Assembly: GCF_014137855.1 (NCBI RefSeq)
Contig: NZ_JACGWT010000004.1
Coordinates: forward strand, 372,001 to 436,000
DNA: 64,000 nucleotides
Reading direction: 5' to 3'
Source: Microlunatus kandeliicorticis
GTDB lineage: Bacteria; Actinomycetota; Actinomycetes; Propionibacteriales; Propionibacteriaceae
Part shown: in pieces, positions 27,453 to 39,008 of the stretch
Position numbering within the stretch: the stretch's first letter is position 1
Layout: the number at the start of each line of letters is the position of its first letter
Position numbers and translations under genes: made by a program
Notes under the pieces: model-generated
What the model saw: only the letters and a program-made list of their open reading frames with translations
What the model was told of the DNA's origin: nothing
The model's database searches: none

Positions 27453-28961
27453 TCAGCCGAGCTTGCTCAGGATCAGCTCGCGCACCCGGGCCGCATCCGC
27501 CTGACCGCGCATCTGCTTCATCACCGCACCGATCAGCGCACCGGCGGCGGCGACCTTGCCGGCCCGGATCTTGTCGGCGACGTCCGGGTTTGCGGCGATC
27601 GCCTCGTCCACGGCGGCCCCGAGGGCCCCGTCGTCGGAGACCACCGCGAGCCCGCGGGCCGCGACCACCTGCTCCGGGTCGCCCTCGCCGGCCAGCACGC
27701 CGTCGAAGACCTGTCGGGCCAGCTTGTCGTTGATGGTGCCGGCGTCGATCAACCGCTGGACGGCGGCCACCTGGGCGGGGGTCACCCCCACCGCGTCGAG
27801 CTCGACGCCGGTCTCGTTGGCCCGACGGGCCAGCTCGCCCAGCCACCACTTGCGCGCCGCCTGCGGGCTGGCGCCGGCGGTCACGGTCTCCTCGATCAGC
27901 CCCACCGCACCGGCGTTGACCACGTCGCGCAGCTCGAGCTCGCTGAAGCCCCAGGCCTCGCTGACCCGGCGCAGCCGGACCGCCGGCGCCTCGGGCAGCC
28001 CGGCGCGGAGCCGTTCGACCCACTCCCGGTCCGGGGCGACCGGCACCAGGTCGGGCTCGGGGAAGTAGCGGTAGTCCTCGGCCTGTTCCTTGCTCCGGCC
28101 GGCGATGGTGGTCCCGCTGTTCTCCTGGAAGTGCCGGGTCTCCTGGGTGACCGTCTGACCGGCCTGGAGCCGGGCAGCCTGCCGGGTCATCTCGTAGCGG
28201 ATGGCCCGTTCGACGCTGCGCAGGCTGTTGACGTTCTTGGTCTCGGTCCGGGTGCCGTACGGCGCCTCCGGCTCACCCGGCTCGGGCCGCGGCCGGAGCG
28301 ACACGTTCGCGTCGCAGCGCAGCGAGCCCTGCTCCATCCGGACGTCGGAGACGCCGAGCCCGCGCAACAGGTCGCGGAGCATCGCCACGTAGGCCCGGGC
28401 CACCTCGGGCGCCTTGGCCCCGGTGCCCTCGATCGGCTTGGTGACGATCTCGATCAGCGGCACGCCGGCCCGGTTGTAGTCGAGCAGCGAGTGGTCGGCG
28501 CCGTGGATCCGCCCGGTCGCGCCGCCGACGTGCAGCGACTTGCCGGTGTCCTCCTCCATGTGGGCGCGCTCGATGCCGATCCGGTAGCTGGTGCCGTCGA
28601 CCTCCACCTCGGTCCAGCCGTCGTAGGCGATCGGCTCGTCGTACTGGCTGATCTGAAAGTTCTTCGGCATGTCCGGATAGAAGTAGTTCTTCCGGGCGAA
28701 CCGGCACCACTCGGCGATCGAGCAGTTCAGCGCGAGCCCGATCCGCATCGCGCTCTCCACCGCCGTCCCGTTGACCACCGGCAGCGATCCCGGCAGCCCG
28801 AGACAGACCGGGCAGACCTGCGTGTTGGGCTCGGCACCGAACGCGGTCGAGCAGCCGCAGAACATCTTCGAGGCGGTGTTGAGCTCGACGTGAACCTCGA
28901 GCCCGAGCACAGGGTCGAAGCGCTCGAGCACCTCGTCGTAGTCGAGCACCGGCTCGCTCAT
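27453..28961 (-). CDS. gatB: Aspartyl/glutamyl-tRNA amidotransferase subunit B
   Basis: A 502-residue kinase-like subunit of GatCAB, which phosphorylates and amidates Glu-tRNA(Gln) or Asp-tRNA(Asn). It opens with '[20 protein letters not shown]' and has the paired cysteines 'FCGC' and 'CPVCLGLPG' that bind zinc, then '[19 protein letters not shown]', the catalytic cradle. The C-terminal helical and YqeY-like tail domain (about 350-502) contacts tRNA. Its ATG overlaps the gatA stop (ATGA at 28958-28961). Confidence 0.97.
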   Translation of the reverse strand: MSEPVLDYDEVLERFDPVLGLEVHVELNTASKMFCGCSTAFGAEPNTQVCPVCLGLPGSLPVVNGTAVESAMRIGLALNCSIAEWCRFARKNYFYPDMPKNFQISQYDEPIAYDGWTEVEVDGTSYRIGIERAHMEEDTGKSLHVGGATGRIHGADHSLLDYNRAGVPLIEIVTKPIEGTGAKAPEVARAYVAMLRDLLRGLGVSDVRMEQGSLRCDANVSLRPRPEPGEPEAPYGTRTETKNVNSLRSVERAIRYEMTRQAARLQAGQTVTQETRHFQENSGTTIAGRSKEQAEDYRYFPEPDLVPVAPDREWVERLRAGLPEAPAVRLRRVSEAWGFSELELRDVVNAGAVGLIEETVTAGASPQAARKWWLGELARRANETGVELDAVGVTPAQVAAVQRLIDAGTINDKLARQVFDGVLAGEGDPEQVVAARGLAVVSDDGALGAAVDEAIAANPDVADKIRAGKVAAAGALIGAVMKQMRGQADAARVRELILSKLG

Positions 28962-30514
28962 GCCTGCACCTCCACGGACGGTCGGGCGGTCGGTTCGGGG
29001 ATCCGGTCGAGCAGCGGACCGCCCCACTGCTCCCCGAGGGCCCGCTCGAGCGCGGCGCCGACCCGGTAGAGCCGGTCGTCGGCCAGCGGCGGGGCGATCA
29101 CCTGCAGCCCCACCGGCAGGCCGTCGTCGGGCGACAGCCCGACCGGGAACGAGGCCGACGCGTTGCCGGCCAGGTTCGAGGGGATGGTGCACAGGTCGTT
29201 GGCGTACATGGCCAGCGGGTCGTCCACCCGCTCCCCGAGCCGGAACGCCGTGGTCGGGGTGGTCGGGCTGACCAGGACGTCGGCGGCCGCGAACGCGTTC
29301 TCGAAGTCGCGGATCACCAGCGTCCGGACCTTCTGCGCCTGGCCGTAGTAGGCGTCGTAGTAGCCCGACGACAGCGCGTACGTGCCGAGGATGATCCGGC
29401 GCTTCACCTCGGCGCCGAACCCGGCCTCGCGGGTCGCGGCCATCACCTGCTCGGCGCTGGCCACGCCGTCGTCGCCGACCCGCAGCCCGAACCGCATGGC
29501 GTCGAACTTGGCCAGGTTGGAGCTCGCCTCGCTCGGCAGGATCAGGTAGTAGGCGGGCAGGGCGTAGCGGAAGTGCGGGCAGGACACCTCGACGATCTCC
29601 GCCCCGGCCGCGGCGAGCAGGTCGACGCTCTCGCGGAACCGCTGCTCCACGCCGGGGGCGTAGCCCTCGCCACCGAGCTCGCGGACGACGCCGACCCGGA
29701 GGCCGGCGACGTCGCCCGAGCGGGCCGCGGCGACCACGTCGGGCACCGGGGCGTCGATCGAGGTCGAGTCGCGCGGGTCGTGTCCGGCGATCACCGCGTG
29801 CAGCAGCGCGGTGTCGAGCACCGAGCGCGCACACGGGCCCGGCTGGTCGAGGCTCGAGGCCAGCGCGACCAGCCCGTAGCGCGAGGTGCCGCCGTAGGTC
29901 GGCTTGACCCCGACGGTGCCGGTCACCGCGGCCGGCTGGCGGATCGAGCCGCCGGTGTCGGTGCCGATGGCGAGCGGCGCCTCGAAGGCGGCCAGTGCGG
30001 CCGCCGAACCGCCGCCGGACCCGCCGGGGATCCGGTCGAGGTCCCACGGGTTGTGGGTCGGCCCGTAGGCCGAGTTCTCGGTCGAGGAGCCCATCGCGAA
30101 CTCGTCGAGGTTGGTCTTGCCGAGGATGACGATGCCGGCGTCGAGCAGTCGCTGGGTGACCGTCGCGTTGTACGGCGGACGCCAGCCCTCGAGGATCTTG
30201 GATCCGCAGGTGGTCGGCGCGCCGGCGTAGGTCAGGACGTCCTTGAGGGCCAGCGGGACGCCGGCCAGCGGACCGAGCGGCTCCCCGTCGGCGCGCCGGC
30301 GGTCGACCTCCGCGGCGGACGCGAGCGCGCGCTCGCCGTCGACGTGCAGGAACGCGTGGACGGCCTCGTCGACCGCCTCGATCCGGTCCAGGTGGGCCCG
30401 GGTGACCTCGACGGCACTGGTCTCGCCCGCGGCGATCGCGGCGGCGAGGTCGACCGCGGTGCGCCGGGTCGGGTCACCGGTGGCCGTGGCGGCCGGGGTG
30501 GTCGGGGCGCTCAC
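28958..30514 (-). CDS. gatA: Aspartyl/glutamyl-tRNA amidotransferase subunit A
   Basis: A 518-residue amidase-signature subunit that releases ammonia from glutamine for GatB. '[20 protein letters not shown]' provides the catalytic Lys, '[17 protein letters not shown]' and '[16 protein letters not shown]' the two serines of the Ser-cisSer-Lys triad. Length is normal. GTG start at 30514 overlaps the gatC stop (GTGA at 30511-30514), so the three subunits are coupled in the order C-A-B. Confidence 0.97.
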   Translation of the reverse strand: MSAPTTPAATATGDPTRRTAVDLAAAIAAGETSAVEVTRAHLDRIEAVDEAVHAFLHVDGERALASAAEVDRRRADGEPLGPLAGVPLALKDVLTYAGAPTTCGSKILEGWRPPYNATVTQRLLDAGIVILGKTNLDEFAMGSSTENSAYGPTHNPWDLDRIPGGSGGGSAAALAAFEAPLAIGTDTGGSIRQPAAVTGTVGVKPTYGGTSRYGLVALASSLDQPGPCARSVLDTALLHAVIAGHDPRDSTSIDAPVPDVVAAARSGDVAGLRVGVVRELGGEGYAPGVEQRFRESVDLLAAAGAEIVEVSCPHFRYALPAYYLILPSEASSNLAKFDAMRFGLRVGDDGVASAEQVMAATREAGFGAEVKRRIILGTYALSSGYYDAYYGQAQKVRTLVIRDFENAFAAADVLVSPTTPTTAFRLGERVDDPLAMYANDLCTIPSNLAGNASASFPVGLSPDDGLPVGLQVIAPPLADDRLYRVGAALERALGEQWGGPLLDRIPEPTARPSVEVQA

Positions 30515-30807
30515 TGCGCCTCCCCGAGGATCCGCGGCACCCGGAACCGGTCGTCCTCCGCGGCCGGGGCGCCGGCCAGGGCAGCCTCCCGGTCCAGCCC
30601 CGGACGCACCTCGTCGGTGCGGAAGACGTTGGTCAGCGGCAGCGGGTGCGAGGTCGGCGGGATGTCGGCCGCGGCCACCTCGGAGACCTGCTGGACGCTG
30701 GCCAGGATGTCGTCGAGCTGCGGCGCCAGGTGCGCGAGCTCCTCCGGGGTCAGGTCGATCCGGGCCAGCTGGGCCAGCGCGGCCACGTCGTCCGGGCTCA
30801 AGGCCAC
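30511..30807 (-). CDS. gatC: Aspartyl/glutamyl-tRNA amidotransferase subunit C
   Basis: A 98-residue subunit that stabilises GatA. '[25 protein letters not shown]' and '[21 protein letters not shown]' are the two conserved segments. The GTG at 30807 is selected because AAGGAG sits 8 bases upstream and the family N-terminus begins there; the frame continues upstream to 30876 without support. It is the first gene of the gatCAB operon. Confidence 0.95.
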   Translation of the reverse strand: MALSPDDVAALAQLARIDLTPEELAHLAPQLDDILASVQQVSEVAAADIPPTSHPLPLTNVFRTDEVRPGLDREAALAGAPAAEDDRFRVPRILGEAQ

Positions 30808-30919
30808 GGGGTCACTCCTTCGTTCGTCGTCGCTGAGGGCGGCCGACCGCGGACGGCGGCACTCCCGACCGACCATCCTAGGGTGCGCGCACGGCCCGCC
30901 CCGGCCCGCGCCGGTCCGC

Positions 30920-32161
30920 TCAGTCGAGCGGGCGGACCAGCAGACCCGTCTTGAGCTTCGGCGTGAAGAAGGTCGACTTGGGCGGCATCAGCAGCCCCTC
31001 GCGAGCGGTCCGCTCGATCTCGGCGACCCCCACCGGGCGGATCAGCACGGCCGCGACCGCGCGTCCGTCAGCGACCACGGCTCGGGCCTGCGCCACGCCG
31101 TGCTGGTAGTCCACCTCGAGTCCGGCCAGGTCGGCCAGCGACTCCTCCAGCCAGAGCCCGTCGAGGGCGCGGACACCGTCGAAGGCGCCGGGCCGCGGGG
31201 TGAGCCGCTCGGCTCCGTCGGGCCCGAGCAGCACCAGGAACCCGTCCGCGGCCATCGCGGCCAGCAGCGCGGCGTCGGCCGACGGGTCGGTGTCCCCGGC
31301 TCGCCCGGCGGGCAGCGGGTCGCGGACGAACCGCCGGTCGAGCGCGGCCCGCAACGCGTCCGGCCCGACCCCGCGGTAGAGCCGGTGGATGGCCTCGACG
31401 CTGAGCTGCTCGGGCGCGAGCTCGTTGACGAAGGCGAGGGTCCGCTCCGCGGCGGCGACCTCGGTGCTGTCCGCCCGTGCGGCCGCGCGCCGCTCGTCGC
31501 GATACTCGCGGGCGACGCCGTAGCGGTGGTGGCCGTCGGCGATCAGGACGTCGTCGGCGGCCAGCAGCGCGGCGATCGCCTCCACTCGGTCCGGGTCGTC
31601 GATCCGTTCGACCCGGTGCCGGACCGGTCCGCCGTCCACCTCGTGGTCGAGCACCTCGCCGACCGGCTGCCCGGGGTCGGCCAGCGCCGCGCTGAGCCCG
31701 GTGGCGAGGGACAGCCCCCAGACCGGCGACAGGTTCGCGCGGGTGGCGCGGGTCAGCTCGAGCCGGTCGGTCGACGCCTTGGGCGTGGTCCGCTCGTGCG
31801 GCAGCACCCGGCCGGCGCCGCCGTCCACGCCCGGGTCGAGCACCTCGAGACCGCCGAGGACGCCGGAGATCTCCCGGTCCGCGCCGGTGGCGTCGGTGAA
31901 CCCCAGCCGGTAGACGGTGAAGCTCGGACGGTCGTCGCGGACCAGCACACCGTCGGTGCACCAGCGCCGGAACAGGTCGCCGGCCCGCCGGTAGCGGTCC
32001 TCCCCGCGCGGGTCGTCGACGTGGACGATGTTGTGCGGGGACCGAGCCGCCAGGGCGGCGATCTCCTCCTCGGAGAGCACGTCGTAGGGCGGCGCGATCA
32101 GCTCGGCCAGGCGGTCCGCGTCGGCGTAGCGCCAGGCGCGGAAAGGCTCGAATCGAGGCAC
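30920..32161 (-). CDS. DUF1015 family protein
   Basis: A 413-residue cytosolic protein. It begins 'FEPFRAWRYADADRLAELIAPPYDVLSEEE', has 'SPHNIVHVDDP' and the central 'LIADGHHRYGVAREYRDE', and ends 'LMPPKSTFFTPKLKTGLLVRPLD', all hallmarks of DUF1015 (a family sometimes linked to serine or SerRS-adjacent metabolism but without an established reaction). The start is GTG at 32161. It is downstream of nothing on its strand and ends 113 bp before gatC begins. Confidence 0.85.
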   Translation of the reverse strand: MPRFEPFRAWRYADADRLAELIAPPYDVLSEEEIAALAARSPHNIVHVDDPRGEDRYRRAGDLFRRWCTDGVLVRDDRPSFTVYRLGFTDATGADREISGVLGGLEVLDPGVDGGAGRVLPHERTTPKASTDRLELTRATRANLSPVWGLSLATGLSAALADPGQPVGEVLDHEVDGGPVRHRVERIDDPDRVEAIAALLAADDVLIADGHHRYGVAREYRDERRAAARADSTEVAAAERTLAFVNELAPEQLSVEAIHRLYRGVGPDALRAALDRRFVRDPLPAGRAGDTDPSADAALLAAMAADGFLVLLGPDGAERLTPRPGAFDGVRALDGLWLEESLADLAGLEVDYQHGVAQARAVVADGRAVAAVLIRPVGVAEIERTAREGLLMPPKSTFFTPKLKTGLLVRPLD

Positions 32162-32248
32162 GGGAGGAGCTTGTCACGCCGCCGTCCGGCGAATCGGCGA
32201 GGACCGCCACGCCGGTCGACGAAGTTGATGCGAGTCGGGTGCACGAAT

Positions 32249-32343
32249 GCCGGTGACAGGCCGGGGAAAGGCCGGCAAGCCAAGGGGCCGCGTCGACATC
32301 TCCCCTGGTGAGGACCCCTTTCACGGGTCGAGCGGGAAAGGGG
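32249..32343 (+). promoter_or_regulatory. Possible structured leader upstream of the ACT protein gene
   Basis: Three hairpins can be drawn on the plus strand: GCCGG/CCGGC (32249-32253 with 32272-32276), AGGGG/CCCCT (32283-32287 with 32302-32306) and an 8-bp perfect CCCCTTTC/GAAAGGGG (32315-32322 with 32336-32343). AGGGG could pair with either CCCCT, so the last two are partly exclusive. No known riboswitch core was recognised. Structures on the minus strand, serving the divergent DUF1015 gene, are equally possible. Confidence 0.3.
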
Positions 32344-32398
32344 ACAGCACATTCCGGCGGAGCGCCGCGTCCTCACCGATCCCTGGACATGAAATGCT

Positions 32399-32411
32399 GC
32401 GGTAATACCGC
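32399..32411 (+). promoter_or_regulatory. Palindrome overlapping a -10-like box before the ACT gene
   Basis: GCGGTAATACCGC (32399-32411) is a perfect 13-base palindrome 18 bases before the ACT gene start. It contains TAATAC, the most A/T-rich hexamer nearby and a possible -10 box. It could be an operator. No matching -35 was found. Confidence 0.35.
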
Positions 32412-32428
32412 TGGGACAAGATGACCGC

Positions 32429-33097
32429 GTGTTTCTGGTGCGTGTGTCCCTGCCCGACGTCCCGGGGTCATTGGGGTCCGTGGCGACGGCCATGGGCTCG
32501 GTCGGCGCCGACATCGTCGCGGTGGAGATCGTCCAGAAGCTCGGCGGCACGGTCATCGACGACTTCATGCTCACGCTGCCCACCGACAAGTTGCCCGACG
32601 CGCTGGTCAGCGCCTGCCAGGGGCTCGACGGGGTGAACGTCGAGTGGATCTCCCGGTACCCGGAGGGCGGCGGGCTGCAGTCGGACCTCGAGACGCTCGA
32701 GCGGATGACCGCCGACCCCGAGCACGCCGCCGAGACGCTGGTCGCCGCGGCCCCGACCGTGTTCCGTTCGCACTGGTCGACCCTGCTCCAGCTGCCGGGA
32801 CACACCGGCGCTGACGGGACCGGCAGCGAGGACGACGGGCAGATCCACGCCGTCTACAGCACCGACCACGCGCCCCGGCTCGACCACGCCGCCGCCTCCC
32901 GGCTGGCGCCGTTCGACAGCACCCACCGCCTCGTCATCGAGGGTGACTGGCTGCCCGGGTACGACGACTCGACCGTGGTGGTCGCGCCGATCGACCACAA
33001 CCGGGTGGTGGTGGTCGGCCGGATCGGCGGTCCGGCCTTCCTCGACTCGGAGATCGCGCGGCTCAACCACCTCGCACACCTCATCCCCACCGCCTGA
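32429..33097 (+). CDS. ACT-domain amino acid-binding protein
   Basis: A 222-residue protein whose first 75 residues form an ACT domain ('MFLVRVSLPDVPGSLGSVATAMGSVGADIVAVEIV'), a fold that binds amino acids to control enzymes. The second half (about 100-222) has 'VVVAPIDHNRVVVVGRIGGPAF' and no known catalytic motif. Equivalent proteins sit between gatC and ligA in other actinobacteria, including mycobacteria, which supports orthology. The start is GTG at 32429. What it senses is unknown. Confidence 0.8.
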   Translation: MFLVRVSLPDVPGSLGSVATAMGSVGADIVAVEIVQKLGGTVIDDFMLTLPTDKLPDALVSACQGLDGVNVEWISRYPEGGGLQSDLETLERMTADPEHAAETLVAAAPTVFRSHWSTLLQLPGHTGADGTGSEDDGQIHAVYSTDHAPRLDHAAASRLAPFDSTHRLVIEGDWLPGYDDSTVVVAPIDHNRVVVVGRIGGPAFLDSEIARLNHLAHLIPTA

Positions 33098-33148
33098 CGA
33101 TCACCGCACCGCCCGCGGCCTGGCCGGGCGGGCCGGTACGGTGCCCCC

Positions 33149-33667
33149 GTGACCTGGGGCGACGTGATCGCGTTGCTCACCTCGATCGGGTTCGGTGTGG
33201 TCTCGGCGGTCTTCCCGGTGATCAACGCCGAGGCCTACGTGCTGGGGTCGCAGGTCACCGCGGTGGCCGGCACCGTCCCGATCGCCGTCGGGGTCGCGAT
33301 GGGCCAGACCGTGGGCAAGCTGCTGCTCTTCTACGGCGTCCGGCGCGGCAAGGACTTCCCGTTCGTCCGCCGGCACCGGGCCCGCTCGCACGGCCGCCCG
33401 GTCGGTGGCTTCCGCCGGGGCGTCCGCCGGCTCGGCCGCCGATTGCTGAGGCTGGTGGGGAGCAAGCGGTGGGGGCTGCCGATCACCTTCGTGGCCGCGG
33501 TGATCGGGCTGCCGCCGCTCTACGCCGTGGCGCTGCTCGCCGGGGCCACCCGGATGCGCCCGCAGTGGTTCGCGCTGGCTGTGCTGCTCGGCCGCACGCT
33601 CCGGTTCGTGCTGGTCGCGCTGGGGCTGGGCATCCTGCCGCCGGGGTGGCGGCACCCGTTCAGCTGA
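33149..33667 (+). CDS. Small integral membrane protein, VTT/DedA-like
   Basis: A 172-residue protein. 'VFPVINAEAYVLGSQV' in the first membrane segment resembles the short VTT-type (DedA-related) family, followed by a very basic cytosolic loop (RRHRARSHGRPVGGFRRGVRRLGRR), then 'WGLPITFVAAVIGLPPLYAVALLAG' and one last segment. Function unknown; VTT relatives move or scramble lipids. The start is GTG at 33149, 52 bp after the ACT gene on the same strand. It is convergent with the next gene. Confidence 0.55.
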   Translation: MTWGDVIALLTSIGFGVVSAVFPVINAEAYVLGSQVTAVAGTVPIAVGVAMGQTVGKLLLFYGVRRGKDFPFVRRHRARSHGRPVGGFRRGVRRLGRRLLRLVGSKRWGLPITFVAAVIGLPPLYAVALLAGATRMRPQWFALAVLLGRTLRFVLVALGLGILPPGWRHPFS

Positions 33668-33715
33668 GCCGGGTGTTCGGCCGACGGCCCGGGGTACGCC
33701 CGGGGGCGTCGCCGG

Positions 33716-33955
33716 TCACTTCTTGTCGAGGCCGAAACCGATGTAGCCGGTGGTGACGTAGAAGACGTACCAGCCGAGCAGGAAGCAGGCGAGCATCGCG
33801 CCGAAGAGGGCCAGTCCGACCCAGATCCGCATCCGCTTCTTCTGCTTGGTGCTCGGCACCTTGACCGGGCCCCACTCGCCGATGGTCGGCTGGACGCGCG
33901 GCGGTGTCGTCCCGTTCAGATTCAGGTTGCTGAACACCCGCTTGAACCTCGACAC
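33716..33955 (-). CDS. Small membrane protein, hypothetical
   Basis: A 79-residue protein with a soluble first half ('GTTPPRVQPTIGEWGPVKVPS'), a basic 'TKQKKRMRIW' stop-transfer and one membrane segment (about residues 45-68), ending 'GYIGFGLDKK'. No family is recognised. It lies 27 bp upstream of nothing but the convergent 5' side of ligA's end: its start is 28 bp before the ligA stop on the same strand, so it follows ligA and is probably co-transcribed with it. Confidence 0.6.
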   Translation of the reverse strand: MSRFKRVFSNLNLNGTTPPRVQPTIGEWGPVKVPSTKQKKRMRIWVGLALFGAMLACFLLGWYVFYVTTGYIGFGLDKK

Positions 33956-33982
33956 GTCGGTCAGCCTACGTGGGGCCCGGGT

Positions 33983-36148
<2,166 letters not shown>

Positions 36149-36189
36149 CTAGCCGTGGCCACCGACAGTCCACCCGCCCGCGGGAACGG

Positions 36190-37977
36190 TCAGTCGACCG
36201 CCGAGAGCGCGGCCGCGCCGGTCTGCACGGCCCACAACCCGGCGTAGAGCCCGCCGGCCCCGACCAGCTCGTCGTGGGTGCCGGACTCGACCACCCGGCC
36301 CTCGGCCAGCACCCAGATCCGGTCGGCGTCGCGGACGGTGGACAGCCGGTGCGCGACCACCAGCGCCGTCCGGTCCGCGGTGACGTGGGCGAGCGAGCGC
36401 TGGATGGCCGCCTCGGTCTCGTTGTCGACCGCCGAGGTCGCCTCGTCGAGCACCAGCACCGCGGGGTCGCGGAGGATCGCCCGGGCCAACGCGATCCGCT
36501 GCCGCTGACCGCCGGACAGCGTGAGGCCGCGCTCACCGACGACGGTGTCGTAGCCGTCGGCGGTCTCCTCGACGAACCGCGACGCCTCGGCCAGTCGGGC
36601 CGCTTCGCGGACCTCGGCGTCGGTTGCGTCCGGGCGGCCGTAGGCGATGTTGTCCCGGATGGTGCCGTGGAACAGGAACACGTCCTGGCTGACGTAACCG
36701 ATCGCCCCGCGCAGCGACTCCCAGGCGAGGTCGCGGACGTCGGTGCCGTCGAGCAGCACCTGTCCCTCGCGCGGGTCGGAGAACCGGAGCACCAGCCGCA
36801 GCACGCTCGACTTGCCGGCCCCGGTCGCGCCGACCACGGCGTGCGTCTCGCCGGCCGGCACCACCAGGTCGAGCCCGCGGAGGATGTCCGGACCGTCGGC
36901 GTAGCCGAACCGGACGCCGCGCAGCTCGATCCGGCCGCGCACCGGGGCGGGGAGCACGGTGTGGCCGGGCTGCTGCTCGCCGCGCTGGTTCATCAGGGTG
37001 GAGATGCGCCGGGTGGAGGCCATCGCCCGCTGGTAGAGGTCGAGGGTCTGGCCGAGGTCGGTCAGCGGCCAGAGCAGCCGCTGGGTCATGAACACCAGCA
37101 CCGTGTAGAGCCCGATCTCGATCCGGCCCTCGAGCACGAACCAGCCACCGAGCAGCAGCGTCGAGGTGAACCCGGCGAGGATCGCCATCCTGATCAGCGG
37201 GACGAACGCGGCCGAGCTGCGGATGGCCAGCCGGTTGGCCTGCCGGTAGCCCTCGCTGACGTCACGGACGCGCTCGGCCTCGCGCCGTTCGGCGGTGAAC
37301 GCCTTGATCGTGGCCAAGCCGCCGAGGTTCGCCGAGACCGTGGCGCTGACCTCGCCGGCCGCCTCGCGGACCGCCTTGTAGCGCGGCTCGAGCACCTTCT
37401 GGAAGCGGATCGACCCCCAGACGATGACCGGGACCGGGATGAAGGCGAGCAGCATCAGCTGCCAGGAGGAGGCGGCGAACACGGCGCCGACGAAGATCAC
37501 CGTCCAGGCGGTGTGCAGGATCACCCGGGCGCCGACGTCGAGGAAGCGCTCGAGCTGGTTGACGTCCTCGCTGATCACGCTGAGCACCCGGCCGGGCGCC
37601 GAGCCCTCGTGCCAGGACACGTCGAGCTGCTGGACGTTGGCGTAGGTCTCGACCCGCAGCTCGTGCTCGACCGACTGCGACAGCCCGCGCCAGAGCACCG
37701 CGGCCAGGTAGTCGGTGGCCGACTCGATCACCCAGACGATCACGTTGAGGACCGCGACCGCGACCAGCTGGCCGAACCGGCTCTCGATGCCCAGCAGCGT
37801 CGACGCGAACGAGTCCGCCCCGCGCACCACCACGTCGACCGCGATGCCGAGCAGCAGCTCCGGCGCGACGTCGGCGGCGGTGTTGGCGGTGGTGGCCAGC
37901 ACCGCGGCGATCACCCGCGGACGGTGCCGGCGGTGGTGGCGCCACAGGGCGAGCAGCGGACGTGAGGCGTCGGTCAC
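36190..37977 (-). CDS. ABC transporter, fused permease and ATPase (exporter)
   Basis: A 595-residue half-transporter of the multidrug/lipid exporter type. Residues about 20-310 are six membrane helices; residues 350-580 are the ATPase, with Walker A 'GATGAGKSS', signature 'LSGGQRQRIALARA' and Walker B 'VLVLDEATSAVDNETEA'. It should act as a homodimer because no second half-transporter is adjacent. Start is ATG at 37977. The exported substrate cannot be told. It lies 51 bp upstream of ligA in the same orientation. Confidence 0.9.
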   Translation of the reverse strand: MTDASRPLLALWRHHRRHRPRVIAAVLATTANTAADVAPELLLGIAVDVVVRGADSFASTLLGIESRFGQLVAVAVLNVIVWVIESATDYLAAVLWRGLSQSVEHELRVETYANVQQLDVSWHEGSAPGRVLSVISEDVNQLERFLDVGARVILHTAWTVIFVGAVFAASSWQLMLLAFIPVPVIVWGSIRFQKVLEPRYKAVREAAGEVSATVSANLGGLATIKAFTAERREAERVRDVSEGYRQANRLAIRSSAAFVPLIRMAILAGFTSTLLLGGWFVLEGRIEIGLYTVLVFMTQRLLWPLTDLGQTLDLYQRAMASTRRISTLMNQRGEQQPGHTVLPAPVRGRIELRGVRFGYADGPDILRGLDLVVPAGETHAVVGATGAGKSSVLRLVLRFSDPREGQVLLDGTDVRDLAWESLRGAIGYVSQDVFLFHGTIRDNIAYGRPDATDAEVREAARLAEASRFVEETADGYDTVVGERGLTLSGGQRQRIALARAILRDPAVLVLDEATSAVDNETEAAIQRSLAHVTADRTALVVAHRLSTVRDADRIWVLAEGRVVESGTHDELVGAGGLYAGLWAVQTGAAALSAVD

Positions 37978-38100
37978 CGGCTCAGCCTGCCAGCGACGAG
38001 CGTCCTTCTCAGACTCGGCTCAGAACGATGGACGCCCTGCATCGTCGAGGCGGTCCGGGAAAGGCGTGCAGACAGATCGGCCCTGTCGCACACTGTCGGG

Positions 38101-38481
38101 ATGAAGCCGATCCCCGCCGAGCTGCCGCACCCGCGGTCGCGCCGGTGGGCCAACCGACGGTGGTGGGATCCGCTGGGTTACCTGCGGGTACGCTCGCTGT
38201 CCAACCCGGGGTGGCATCGCGAGCCCGACCGGGTGCTCCGAGAGCTGCTCGCCCAGCGCAAACTGGTCCCCGCCGAGGAGCAGCGGCTGCTCGACCGGGC
38301 GATCGCCGCCACCCGGCGCTATCCGCGGACGGCCGCGGGCCACCGTGATCCCGACGCCGCCTGGGACGAGGTGCTGACCGCCGTCGACGCGTTCCTGGTC
38401 GCTCGGCAGCGACGGCACCTGCACTCCGCGGCCGGGGCACGGGAGAACAGTCGCCGTCCTGAACGGAACCCGAGCGGCTAG
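38101..38481 (+). CDS. Hypothetical basic protein
   Basis: A 126-residue protein rich in Arg and Trp, beginning 'MKPIPAELPHPRSRRWANRR' and with a helical segment 'VLRELLAQRKLVPAEEQRLL' and another, 'AAWDEVLTAVDAFLVARQRR'. No family was recognised and there is no membrane segment. It is divergent from the ABC exporter and its last 4 bases overlap the end of the convergent kinase-like gene. A clear ribosome site is lacking, so the call rests on codon bias. Confidence 0.5.
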   Translation: MKPIPAELPHPRSRRWANRRWWDPLGYLRVRSLSNPGWHREPDRVLRELLAQRKLVPAEEQRLLDRAIAATRRYPRTAAGHRDPDAAWDEVLTAVDAFLVARQRRHLHSAAGARENSRRPERNPSG

Positions 38482-39008
38482 CCGCTCCAGAGCCTGCGCA
38501 GTTCGGCCACCTGGTCGTCGACCGAGAGACCGTCGACGGGCAGCACGGCGTCCACCTCGAGCGGCCGGGCGGTCAGCGCGTGCAGCCAGGCGAACTCGTC
38601 GTCGGTCAGGTGCACCGGTCGGGTGGCGGCCCGGCGGCGCGCCTCGCCGAACGAGATCCGCAGCGCGACGACGAGGCAGTCCGGCAGCTCGCGCCGGTAG
38701 ACCTCGAGCGTCGCGGGCGTCAGCACGTCGCTGATCACCACCGCGAAGCCGGCCGCACTGAACGACCGGGCCAGCAGGGAACAATGCCGGGCACCGAGCG
38801 CGGCCTGCGCCTCGCCCTCGGGCCCGCTCCACAGCGTGGCCGCACCGGCGACCACCAGCTGGCGGATGTCGTCGGCGTCGACGTAGGCGGCCCGGTCGCG
38901 CTGCTCGGCCAGCCGACGGCCACAGGTGGTCTTGCCCGCCGCCGGCCCTCCGGTGATCACCAGCGGACGCACCCTGCCGGCGGTCGGCGGGTCGGCGTCC
39001 TCGTTCAC
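38478..39008 (-). CDS. P-loop kinase-like ATPase
   Basis: A 176-residue protein with a Walker A 'GGPAAGKTT' (residues 20-28), 'YVDADDIRQLVV' as the strand-2 acidic motif, 'GFAVVISDVLTP' and 'CLVVALRISFGEARRRAATR' as a lid with arginines. This pattern fits a nucleoside-kinase or APS-kinase-like small-molecule kinase. The GTG start overlaps the stop of the MOSC gene (GTGA at 39005-39008). The surrounding open frame is much longer (to 41120) but merges with the reverse side of other genes and is not real. Confidence 0.75.
   Translation of the reverse strand: MNEDADPPTAGRVRPLVITGGPAAGKTTCGRRLAEQRDRAAYVDADDIRQLVVAGAATLWSGPEGEAQAALGARHCSLLARSFSAAGFAVVISDVLTPATLEVYRRELPDCLVVALRISFGEARRRAATRPVHLTDDEFAWLHALTARPLEVDAVLPVDGLSVDDQVAELRRLWSG

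Noticed and set aside
32249-32343. Known riboswitch (c-di-GMP, c-di-AMP, cobalamin or glycine type)
   Set aside because: The conserved cores of these classes were looked for by eye and not found. Only generic hairpins remain.
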